Positions 1 through 6,207 of a stretch of 7,031 nucleotides of DNA are shown piece after piece; position 1 is the first letter of the stretch, and every line of letters starts with the position of its first letter. A program made the translations under genes and the position numbers. The stretch is taken from the NCBI GenBank assembly GCA_028288905.1, contig JAQGHJ010000959.1, positions 1 to 7,031 on the forward strand. Direction: 5' to 3'. Below the pieces are notes generated by a model. It was not told the DNA's origin. It did not search any database and saw nothing but the letters and a program-made list of their open reading frames with translations. Origin of the DNA: Phycisphaerales bacterium (GTDB lineage Bacteria; Planctomycetota; Phycisphaerae; Tepidisphaerales; Tepidisphaeraceae).

Positions 1-5
1 GCGGG

Positions 6-2363
6 TCACGGAGCGCGCCGGGTCGCGCCGGCGGCCCGCGTGGTCGGGCGGATCGCAGGCCCCGCCAGTGGTGCGGCCGCGCCGCCCGCCGGCGGCGGGT
101 CCAGGACGACACGGAACCCCCGCCACGCCGTCGCCCACGTCGGCGGTTCGGCCCCGTCCAACCACGCCAGTTCGCCGGTCCGCGCCGCCGAGCGGGTCAT
201 CACGCTGAACAGCGGCCAGACGCCCCCGCGGGCCATCCGCCGGGCCCCGGTCGGGGGGCCCGCCCAGTCGACGGCCTCCCCGGCCGGGTACGGGCCGTAC
301 CAACTGGACGTCAGTTCCTCGACGTTGCCCGCCATGTCGAAAAAGCCCCAGGCGTTGGGGGTCAGGCTGGCGACCCGCAGCGAGTGCCGGCGGTCGAACG
401 CCTCGCCGCCGGCGACCCAGGCGATGTCGGGGATCCGGGCCGGGTCGTCGCCGTTGTGCCAGGTCGTGGTCGTCCCGGCCCGGCACGCGTACTCCCACTC
501 CGCCTCTGTCGGGAGCCGGTACGACCGCCGTTCTCGCTCGCTGAGCCGTTGGAGGAACTCGTCGACCTCCGCGCGGGTCACCATTTCGACCGGGTGGTCG
601 TCCTCCTTATACGAGCTGTCGTTCCGACCGGTGATCGCCGTCCACTGGGCCTGGGTGACCTCCGTCTGCCCGAGGAAGAACCCCTTGGTGAGGCGGCAGC
701 GGAACTGCTTCTCGATCCCGTCCGGCCAGCCGACGCCGGCACCGGGAGGCGTGCCCATCAGGAACTCGCCGGGCTCGACCTTGATGAGCCGCATGCCGAT
801 CGAGTTCAGTTCGACGGGGCGGCCGAGCGAGGCGATGAGCGTGGCCCGGGCGCGGGCGGCGGCCGCGTCGTTGGGGCTCTTGGCCAAGGCCCGGTCGAGC
901 CGCACCAACTGGGACCACGGGCCGTTGGACGGTTTCGTGGTCTTCAGCGCCTCGAGCTCGGCCCGCGTCAGGCGGCGGTCCGAGTCGTCGAGCACCGGGG
1001 CGGGGGCGGACGCCACGGCTGCCGAACGGGATTTGGTCAGGGCAACGCCGGCGAGGGTGCCGGCCGCCGCCACGAGCGACGCGGCGACCGCCGCCCCCGC
1101 CCATCCGCGGCGGCGGGCCGGTCGGGCGGCGACGTCGCCGCGCCGGACCTTCGGTTCCGGTGAGCGCCCGGCCAGGTGGGCGGCCAACGCCCGGCCCAGC
1201 TCGCCGGCCGATTGGAACCGGCCGGCCGGGTCCTTCTCCAACGCCGTAAGGACGATCGCTTCGAGGTCGGGCGCGACGCGGCCGACGCCGAGCGGGGTCG
1301 GCGGGGCGTGAGCTATTTGACCCAGCACCTCGCCGATGCTCCCCGACATGTCGTAGGGGAGCCGGCCGCCCGTGACCACTTGGTACAGCAGGACGCCGAG
1401 CGCGTAGACGTCCGTCCGCACGTCGATCCGCCGCACGTCGCCCGCCGCCTGCTCGGGGCTGGCGTAGGCGAGCTTGCCGAGGAACTGCCCGGTCACGCTC
1501 ACGTCCCGCCCGCCGGCGTCCAGGAGGCGGTCGAACGCCGTCCGGGCGAGCCCGAAGTCGAGAACGTGGGGCTCGCCGGCCGCGTCGACGAGGATGTTCG
1601 ACGGGCTGAGGTCGCGGTGCGTGATCCCGCAGCGGTGGGCCGCCCCGACGGCATCGCAAATCTTGGCGAACGTCTTGAGCGACGACCGTAGGCCCGCATC
1701 GCCTCCGGCGGTCACCGGCGACGAGGCACCACGATCCCGGCCGGACGCGGCCGATTCGAGATGTGTGGCCGGGCTTTCGAACGACGGGTCGAGCGGACGC
1801 CCGTCCACGTAATTCATCACCAGGAAGTCGTACCCGGCGTCCGTCTGACCGAAGTCCAGGACCGAGACGATGTTCGGGTGGTCCAGGACCGACAGCACCC
1901 GGGCCTCGCGGGCCATCCGCTCGCGGGCGTCGGCGACGGCCAAGGACCCGTCGCGGAGGACTTTGAGGGCCACCGTTCGGCCCGTCGATGCCTGGATCGC
2001 CTTGAAGACGACCCCCTGTCCGCCGCGGGACACCTCTGCCAGAAGCGTGTACCCGGGGACGCGGATCCGCTCGCCGAAGTGTTCACGGGGATGCCGGCGG
2101 GCGGACGCACTGCCCGAGCCGTCGACGGCGTCGCTACCCGCCTCCGGGCTGGGGACCTCGCCCACGTTGAACCCCCCGCCCAAAGCCGGGACGGACAGAA
2201 ACCCGTCGGCGTCCGCCGCGGCGGCCACGAGCGACTCGACCTCGCGCCGGGCGTCGGCGTCGCCCGCGCACGCCCGGTCGAGGAACGCGGCCCGCTCCGA
2301 CGCGGGCAACCGCAGCGCCTCGTTGAAGACGGACGGGATGTCGCGCGAAGTCTGGAAGTCCAC
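6..2363 (-). CDS. Membrane Ser/Thr protein kinase fused to an FGE-sulfatase (SUMF1-like) domain
   Basis: A 785-residue protein. Residues 10-60 form the helical leader common on planctomycete kinases (ALRLPASERAAFLDRAC). The kinase domain spans about 104-398: glycine loop SRGGQG (112-117), VALK with K134, alpha-C E153, HRD 249-251, N256, DFG 269-271 and SPE 302-304. A low-complexity insert (about 190-228) sits between hinge and alpha-E. One membrane segment lies at about 420-443, preceded by an Arg-rich stretch, so the kinase should be cytoplasmic and the C-terminus outside. Residues about 518-756 are an FGE-sulfatase/SUMF1 fold (NSIGMRLIKVEPGEFLMG, QTEVTQAQW, YRLPTEAEWEYACRAG, AWGFFDMAGNVEE, GFRVV). 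The usual catalytic cysteines near the FGE C-terminus are missing, so a sensor or ligand-binding role is more likely than formylglycine synthesis. The Lys expected in HRDLKPxN is Ser253, and the first glycine of the loop is Ser112. The start is GTG with GGAGG 10 nt upstream. It lies 30 nt after the ECF sigma gene, probably co-transcribed. Domain calls are firm; role is inferred. Confidence 0.95.
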   Translation of the reverse strand: MDFQTSRDIPSVFNEALRLPASERAAFLDRACAGDADARREVESLVAAAADADGFLSVPALGGGFNVGEVPSPEAGSDAVDGSGSASARRHPREHFGERIRVPGYTLLAEVSRGGQGVVFKAIQASTGRTVALKVLRDGSLAVADARERMAREARVLSVLDHPNIVSVLDFGQTDAGYDFLVMNYVDGRPLDPSFESPATHLESAASGRDRGASSPVTAGGDAGLRSSLKTFAKICDAVGAAHRCGITHRDLSPSNILVDAAGEPHVLDFGLARTAFDRLLDAGGRDVSVTGQFLGKLAYASPEQAAGDVRRIDVRTDVYALGVLLYQVVTGGRLPYDMSGSIGEVLGQIAHAPPTPLGVGRVAPDLEAIVLTALEKDPAGRFQSAGELGRALAAHLAGRSPEPKVRRGDVAARPARRRGWAGAAVAASLVAAAGTLAGVALTKSRSAAVASAPAPVLDDSDRRLTRAELEALKTTKPSNGPWSQLVRLDRALAKSPNDAAAARARATLIASLGRPVELNSIGMRLIKVEPGEFLMGTPPGAGVGWPDGIEKQFRCRLTKGFFLGQTEVTQAQWTAITGRNDSSYKEDDHPVEMVTRAEVDEFLQRLSERERRSYRLPTEAEWEYACRAGTTTTWHNGDDPARIPDIAWVAGGEAFDRRHSLRVASLTPNAWGFFDMAGNVEELTSSWYGPYPAGEAVDWAGPPTGARRMARGGVWPLFSVMTRSAARTGELAWLDGAEPPTWATAWRGFRVVLDPPPAGGAAAPLAGPAIRPTTRAAGATRRAP

Positions 2364-2373
2364 CGGTGATCGA

Positions 2374-2378
2374 CCTCC
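2374..2378 (-). promoter_or_regulatory. Ribosome binding site of the kinase gene
   Basis: GGAGG on the minus strand, 10 nt before a GTG codon at 2363. It supports that GTG as the start and lies in the 30-nt gap after the sigma-factor stop, so the kinase can be translated independently from a shared transcript. Confidence 0.65.
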
Positions 2379-2393
2379 GAGCGGCGCTACCGT

Positions 2394-3029
2394 TCAGCCG
2401 GATGCCCCCGCGGGCGGCGCCGGCGCCAGCTCTCGCCGGAGCCAGGCGCGGGCGAAGGCCCAGTCGTCGCTGGCGGCCCGGCGTGAGACGCCGAGTTCCG
2501 CGGCGGCCTCGGCCTCCGACAGGCCGCCGAAGAACCGCAGGTCCACCACGCGGGCGGCCCGGCCGCTGATCGCCGCCAGCCGCACCAGCGCCGCGTCCAA
2601 CTCGACCAGGTCCACGTCGCCGCCGTCCGGCTCGCGCGCCGCGGGCTCGAGCCCGGTCAGCGTCAACCGCCGGTTCGCGCCGCCGCGCTTGAGGCTCGCG
2701 CGGGCGTGGGCGTGGTCCACGAGGATCCGCCGGACCGCGGCGGCGGCGGCGGCGAGGAACCGTGGGCGGTCCGCCGGGTCCAGCCCGCGCTGGTCCCGCA
2801 TCCGCAGGAACGCCTCGTTGGCGACGGCCGTCGCCTGAAGCGTGTGCCCGACCCGCTCGTGGGACATCGCCCGTTGTGCGACGGCCCGGACGGCCGCGTA
2901 CACGTCCGGCCAACGTTCGTCGGGCGCCGGCGTGCCACCCTTAGGCCGGTTACCGGCCGAAGAGTCGGCCGCAGTCCAGGCGCCGGCGGCCGTGTCGTCC
3001 ACGCGGTTCTCGTCCGGATGCCCGGTCAT
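2394..3029 (-). CDS. ECF-type RNA polymerase sigma factor (planctomycete kinase-linked type)
   Basis: A 211-residue sigma-70 family protein of the extracytoplasmic-function class, with only regions 2 and 4. It would direct RNA polymerase to a specific promoter set. Region 2 lies at about 42-112 and ends in the characteristic ILVDHAHARASLKRGG block. Region 4 lies at about 140-200, with VVDLRFFGGLSEAEAAAELG leading into the helix-turn-helix and ending WAFARAWLRREL, the usual tail of this subfamily. Residues 1-40 are an acidic, probably disordered extension, somewhat longer than usual. The recognition helix reads VSRRAASDDW, whereas relatives more often have a Thr-Val-x-Arg-Asp-Trp pattern there, so promoter preference may differ. 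The ATG at 3029 has GGAAGG 6 nt upstream. The kinase gene follows 30 nt downstream, an arrangement known for planctomycete ECF groups in which a kinase replaces the anti-sigma factor. Regulation by the kinase is inferred. No anti-sigma gene is in the window. Confidence 0.93.
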   Translation of the reverse strand: MTGHPDENRVDDTAAGAWTAADSSAGNRPKGGTPAPDERWPDVYAAVRAVAQRAMSHERVGHTLQATAVANEAFLRMRDQRGLDPADRPRFLAAAAAAVRRILVDHAHARASLKRGGANRRLTLTGLEPAAREPDGGDVDLVELDAALVRLAAISGRAARVVDLRFFGGLSEAEAAAELGVSRRAASDDWAFARAWLRRELAPAPPAGASG

Positions 3030-3035
3030 GCAAAG

Positions 3036-3041
3036 CCTTCC
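3036..3041 (-). promoter_or_regulatory. Ribosome binding site of the ECF sigma gene
   Basis: GGAAGG on the minus strand with a 6-nt spacer to the ATG at 3029. No other in-frame start near the N-terminus has comparable support. Confidence 0.6.
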
Positions 3042-3249
3042 GGGATGAAGTGACCGGCTCGTTACGAGGCCGTTCTTCCCGGGCTCGCAAAGATTTCCTT
3101 AACCCCAGCGGTGCGAAAGGTTTCAGGCGACACTGGCGGCGGCGGACGGTCGATTTTTATGCAAATCTTCGCACACGCGCCGGCCGTTTCCCGCGATGGG
3201 GGTGGGCTCGAACGCGTCGTGCGGACGAACTCAAATCCTTCACCGAGTC

Positions 3250-3254
3250 GGGAG
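3250..3254 (+). promoter_or_regulatory. Ribosome binding site of the lectin gene, decides its start
   Basis: GGGAG with a 7-nt spacer to ATG 3262. An in-frame ATG at 3196 would add 22 residues but has no good Shine-Dalgarno and would bury the N-terminal LEGRxLFS motif, so 3262 is chosen. Confidence 0.7.
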
Positions 3255-3261
3255 ACTTCCA

Positions 3262-4494
3262 ATGTCCTACTTCGAATCACTCGAGGGCCGGTCGCTGTTC
3301 TCGGCCGCCATACAGGCGCCCACACCAGGTCACTCGCCCGCCGATGAATCGAACGCGTTCAGCCTGCACGTCGAGAGGGAGGCCGGCACCGCGGCGACCT
3401 CCGGCGGTTCGGCCGCGGCCGCCCGGGCGACCGTCAGCACCCAGAAAAGCCTCAGATTCCTCGTCTCGGCCAAAAAGACCAACGGTCTGTACCCGATTCG
3501 GACGGTAGTCTACAGCATCGACGGCGAAGTCAAGACGCATACCGTGGTGATCCCGGCGACGGACTACGGCATCACGGTAAAGGTCCCGCGGTCCGCGTTC
3601 AACGTCCGTGTGACCGTGTCGGCACCGGGCTTCCAGACTGATGTCCGCACCAAGCGGGCATACGGCGAGGTCTTCTTGGGCATCTCGCCCGTCAAGGCTC
3701 AGCCGCCCGCGACGGGGCGGGTCGCCGCAGCCGGGGCCATCCTCGACGTGGACCGGTCGCTGACCGTCGGCGACGAGGCCCGGATGCAGAAGGACGTGTT
3801 CTACCCCGCCTGGTACCTGAAGCGGAACCCGGACGTCGCGGCCGCGTACGGTGCCGGCAACGTCGAGGGGGCGATCCGGCACTGGATCGACCACGGCGTC
3901 CGCGAGAGCCGGATGCCCAACCCGTTCTTCCACGCCGCGTCGTACGTCGACCGCTGGCCCGACCTGCGGGCGGCCTTCGGCACCGACTACGTCGCCGCCA
4001 CCAACCACTGGGTGACCGCCGGCATCCGCGAGGGCCGGGACGGGATGCCCGGCCTGGCCGGCGGCGTCACGGCGCGCGACATGACCATGCGGTCGTCGGC
4101 GTCGCTGCTGACGCTGGACGCCGACACCAACGACCCGATCAACGGCGGCCGCGTCCAGGTCTGGTCCGCCCACGGGGCCGCGAACCAGAAGTGGGACCTC
4201 GTCGCCCAGGGGGACGGCACGTACGTGATCTACAACCGGGCGAACGGCCGGGTGCTCGACGCCGACTTCTACGGCCTCGGGGCCAACGGGACCCGGGTGC
4301 AGATGTGGGAGTACAACGGCGGCCGGCAGCAGCGTTGGACGCTGCAGTTGACGGCCGACGGGACGTACATCATCCGCAACGCGGTCAGCAACCGGGCCCT
4401 GGACGTCGAGGCGACGCAGCAGGGCGTCAACGGCGGGCGCATGCAGCTCTGGGACTACATCGGCGGGAGCAACCAGAAGTGGCGGATCGCGTGA
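3262..4494 (+). CDS. Secreted-type protein with duplicated HWxxxGxxE module and ricin-type beta-trefoil lectin domain
   Basis: A 410-residue protein from ATG 3262. The N-terminus FESLEGRSLFSA resembles the LEPR-XLL-like leader of planctomycete exported proteins; there is no ordinary hydrophobic signal peptide. Residues 60-145 are a beta-rich domain I do not recognise. Two related modules follow: 179-215 (WYLKRNPDVAAAYG ... HWIDHGVRESR) and 222-260 (SYVDRWPDLRAAFG ... HWVTAGIREGR). Residues about 276-410 are a ricin B-type beta-trefoil with three repeats, each ending in a QxW motif: NQKW 308-311, QQRW 356-359, NQKW 405-408, with LDAD/LDVE-type sugar-pocket acids before them. This fold usually binds carbohydrates. 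Likely role: surface or extracellular polysaccharide binding; there is no catalytic domain. It is divergent from the ECF/kinase unit and is followed 10 nt after the stop by a GC-rich hairpin. The fold is clear; localisation and ligand are inferred. Confidence 0.92.
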   Translation: MSYFESLEGRSLFSAAIQAPTPGHSPADESNAFSLHVEREAGTAATSGGSAAAARATVSTQKSLRFLVSAKKTNGLYPIRTVVYSIDGEVKTHTVVIPATDYGITVKVPRSAFNVRVTVSAPGFQTDVRTKRAYGEVFLGISPVKAQPPATGRVAAAGAILDVDRSLTVGDEARMQKDVFYPAWYLKRNPDVAAAYGAGNVEGAIRHWIDHGVRESRMPNPFFHAASYVDRWPDLRAAFGTDYVAATNHWVTAGIREGRDGMPGLAGGVTARDMTMRSSASLLTLDADTNDPINGGRVQVWSAHGAANQKWDLVAQGDGTYVIYNRANGRVLDADFYGLGANGTRVQMWEYNGGRQQRWTLQLTADGTYIIRNAVSNRALDVEATQQGVNGGRMQLWDYIGGSNQKWRIA

Positions 4495-4504
4495 CCCGAG
4501 CCGA

Positions 4505-4521
4505 CCCGGCCGCCTGCCGGG
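4505..4521 (+). terminator. Terminator-like GC hairpin after the lectin gene
   Basis: A perfect 6-bp stem CCCGGC/GCCGGG with loop CGCCT, beginning 10 nt after the lectin stop codon. No T tract follows, so it is not a classical intrinsic terminator. The position fits a 3'-end structure. Confidence 0.4.
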
Positions 4522-4576
4522 CGCCCCCTGGCAAGGACGCGACGTCATCGACCACGACGACCGTCGGCGACGAGCT

Positions 4577-4590
4577 GGGGTCGATCGACC
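4577..4590. repeat. Perfect 14-bp palindrome
   Basis: GGGTCGATCGACCC equals its own reverse complement. It lies about 250 bases upstream of the lipoprotein start in non-coding DNA. It could be a binding site for a dimeric regulator; this is inference from symmetry alone. Confidence 0.5.
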
Positions 4591-4646
4591 CGACGCGTCG
4601 GAAGCAAGCGCCGATGTCCAAGGCCATCGTGCAGCACGACCCCGTT

Positions 4647-4669
4647 CTCCCGCCGTCCGAGGGCGGGGG
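4647..4669 (+). repeat. GC-rich hairpin upstream of the lipoprotein gene
   Basis: Stem CCCGCC (4649-4654) pairs with GGCGGG (4662-4667) around a 7-nt loop, extended by one G-T and one C-G pair. It has no T tract. It may act as a transcript-end or leader structure, or be incidental in GC-rich DNA. Confidence 0.3.
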
Positions 4670-4835
4670 TGGAGGCCGAACACTCCTGACCCCATTCCAT
4701 CCCTCCAGCCTCGGCAAGCGCCAAGTCGCGCGACCCGCCGCGGAGGCGGGGGCGTCCGCGGCCCGTTCGAACCGCGCGGCTGTCAGCGGCGCGATGTCGC
4801 TGGCTTGCGGCCACCGACTGCCACGTCCTCGCTCC

Positions 4836-4840
4836 GGAGG
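4836..4840 (+). promoter_or_regulatory. Ribosome binding site of the lipoprotein gene, decides its start
   Basis: GGAGG lies only 3 nt before ATG 4844, a tight spacing. The ATG gives a well-formed lipoprotein signal sequence. The in-frame TTG at 4805 would put 13 extra residues before it and has no Shine-Dalgarno. Confidence 0.55.
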
Positions 4841-4843
4841 TCT

Positions 4844-6178
4844 ATGCGAAATCTCATATTCTCGGCCGGCGTGCTCTCCATCGGCCTGCTCGCTTCGCCC
4901 GGGTGTGAAAAGGGGCAGGCGGGCGCGGCGCCCGCGACTTGTCCCGCGGTCGTTGCCGCCGCGGCCGCCCCGCCGACGGCACCCGCGGCACCGACCGTCG
5001 ACGTCACCTCTCACGAGACGATGGACCGCTCGGTCGACGTCATCTGCGCCGGCCCGTCGCCCGGCGCGGCCGAGCGGTTCCGCGAGTCGATCGAGTTCCT
5101 GCGAGAGTCCTTCCCGGCCGCGCGGGAGAACCCTGCCGGCTACAACCGTGCCGAGCGCGAGGCGTTCCAGGGCAAGACGGCGGCCGCGATCACCGACGCG
5201 GCCGCCGCGCGGGCCGTCGCGCTCTTCACGCCGCTGCGCGACGAGGCGCGGGTGAACCTGGACGCTGCCACGAAGCTCCAGGCCCCGATCACCAAGCTTC
5301 AGGCGGAATTTGTCGCCGGGCAGGCGCTGGTCGCCCCGTACGACTTGAAGGTGAGCGTCAGCGACAACTGGACGCTCAATTTCGACGGGCCGGTCGACGA
5401 GACGGGCTCGACCGTCGTGACGATGCGACTCTCGAACCGGTCGGCCGCACCGGTGCAGGAGGTCAAGTTCGTCGTCTACCCGGAGGCGGGGCCGCGGACG
5501 ATCGACCTGCGCTTCGACATGCCGATCCCCGCGGGCGGCTCCGGAACGGCTTCCCTTCGGCACGCCGTGCTTTTAGCGCCCGCGATGCCGAAGGGATTCG
5601 CGGCGCCGCGCGAGCGTTTCCAGAAGATCGTCAGATCTGGGAACGACAACAACGACACTGCGACGCGCGACCCGCGTGGTCATGCATTGCTACTAGACCG
5701 AAGGGCGTCCTTCAAAACGCCGGCTCGGCCTGCGGGCAATACCGAGCCGGAAGTGATCGCCGCGGCCGTGGTCGAGGTGCTCGGTCCCGACGGCAAGAGT
5801 CTCGCCAAGTCGCCAGCGCCGCCGGACGCGGCGGTGGAGGCGAAATCGACGAAGGATGTCGCCGAACGCGAGCGTCAATGGGGTACCTACGACGTCGAGC
5901 TCGCGTTCTGGACGGGCGGCAAGAGCACGTCGAGCGTCGTGCGACAGAGCCGGGTCGATCGACACGAACGCGTCGAGCGGGCGTGCAGCGTTTGCGACGG
6001 GGCCGGCCGGGTCGCGTGCGGGTCGTGCGCGGGGCTCGGGATGGTGCCGTCCGTGGCCGCCGCTCCCGGAACGACCAGAATCGGCAACATGGCCATCTGC
6101 CCGAGCTGTGGCGGGACTGCCTCGCTAATCTGCGGCACCTGCCGCGGGACCGGCCTGAAAGCCCGTCCGCCAGGCTGA
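4844..6178 (+). CDS. Putative lipoprotein with C-terminal DnaJ-type zinc finger
   Basis: A 444-residue protein of unknown function. The N-terminus (MRNLIFSAGVLSIGLLASPG followed by C21) is a lipoprotein signal peptide: positive n-region, hydrophobic core and a relaxed lipobox, Ser-Pro-Gly-Cys. An Ala/Pro-rich linker runs to about 50, then a charged helical region (75-160). A beta-sandwich-like segment follows at about 165-240 (LKVSVSDNWTLNF, VVTMRLSNRSAAPVQEVKFVV), resembling Ig-like or FxxxN adhesion folds. Residues 381-437 carry four CxxC motifs: CSVCDGAG 381, CGSCAGLG 392, CPSCGGTA 419 and CGTCRGTG 430. This is the cysteine-rich zinc-binding pattern of DnaJ, with motif steps of 11, 27 and 11, shorter than in DnaJ. 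There is no J domain. Such fingers bind zinc and sometimes unfolded protein. Codons around residues 262-292 are atypical (AGA, CTA, CTA, CGA, AGG). Reading frame and zinc motifs are certain; membrane attachment is probable; function is unknown. Confidence 0.85.
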   Translation: MRNLIFSAGVLSIGLLASPGCEKGQAGAAPATCPAVVAAAAAPPTAPAAPTVDVTSHETMDRSVDVICAGPSPGAAERFRESIEFLRESFPAARENPAGYNRAEREAFQGKTAAAITDAAAARAVALFTPLRDEARVNLDAATKLQAPITKLQAEFVAGQALVAPYDLKVSVSDNWTLNFDGPVDETGSTVVTMRLSNRSAAPVQEVKFVVYPEAGPRTIDLRFDMPIPAGGSGTASLRHAVLLAPAMPKGFAAPRERFQKIVRSGNDNNDTATRDPRGHALLLDRRASFKTPARPAGNTEPEVIAAAVVEVLGPDGKSLAKSPAPPDAAVEAKSTKDVAERERQWGTYDVELAFWTGGKSTSSVVRQSRVDRHERVERACSVCDGAGRVACGSCAGLGMVPSVAAAPGTTRIGNMAICPSCGGTASLICGTCRGTGLKARPPG

Positions 6179-6207
6179 AGCCGACGGGTCGTCGCGCACG
6201 CGGCCGG

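Larger units (their letters stand above)
3030..3261. promoter_or_regulatory. Divergent intergenic region between sigma and lectin genes
   Basis: 232 bases separate the two divergent start codons. About 3085-3170 is much richer in A and T than the flanking genes, as expected for promoters. It holds three related 12-base motifs: 3087-3098 (GCAAAGATTTCC), 3113-3124 (GCGAAAGGTTTC) and, inverted, 3161-3172 (GCGAAGATTTGC on the minus strand). They could be operator or promoter elements. I could not assign a -35/-10 pair with confidence. A minus-strand GGGAAAC at 3186-3192 resembles an ECF -35 core but is weak evidence. Confidence 0.5.
4495..4843. other. Non-coding stretch between lectin and lipoprotein genes
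   Basis: 349 bases with no convincing gene; open frames here lack recognisable protein sequence. It contains the hairpin at 4505-4521, a perfect 14-bp palindrome at 4577-4590, a second hairpin at 4647-4669 and the lipoprotein ribosome binding site at its end. The promoter of the lipoprotein gene should lie here, but I could not place it. Confidence 0.6.

Noticed and set aside
40..1311. Plus-strand open frame of 423 codons opposite the kinase gene
   Set aside because: Shadow of the kinase/FGE reading frame; the product is Ala/Arg/Ser-rich with no recognisable motif.
3196..3261. Upstream in-frame ATG for the lectin gene
   Set aside because: No good ribosome binding site, non-conserved-looking residues, and it would precede the N-terminal leader motif that fits the ATG at 3262.
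3277..4695. Long minus-strand open frame (472 codons) opposite the lectin gene
   Set aside because: It is the GC-rich antisense shadow of a gene with clear ricin-type repeats; its product is Arg/Pro/Val/Gly-rich without domains.
4939..6207. Plus-strand open frame overlapping the lipoprotein in another frame
   Set aside because: Up to 6178 it is an Arg/Gly-rich shadow of the lipoprotein. Only its last 85 codons, beyond the lipoprotein stop, look like real protein and are listed as a fragment.
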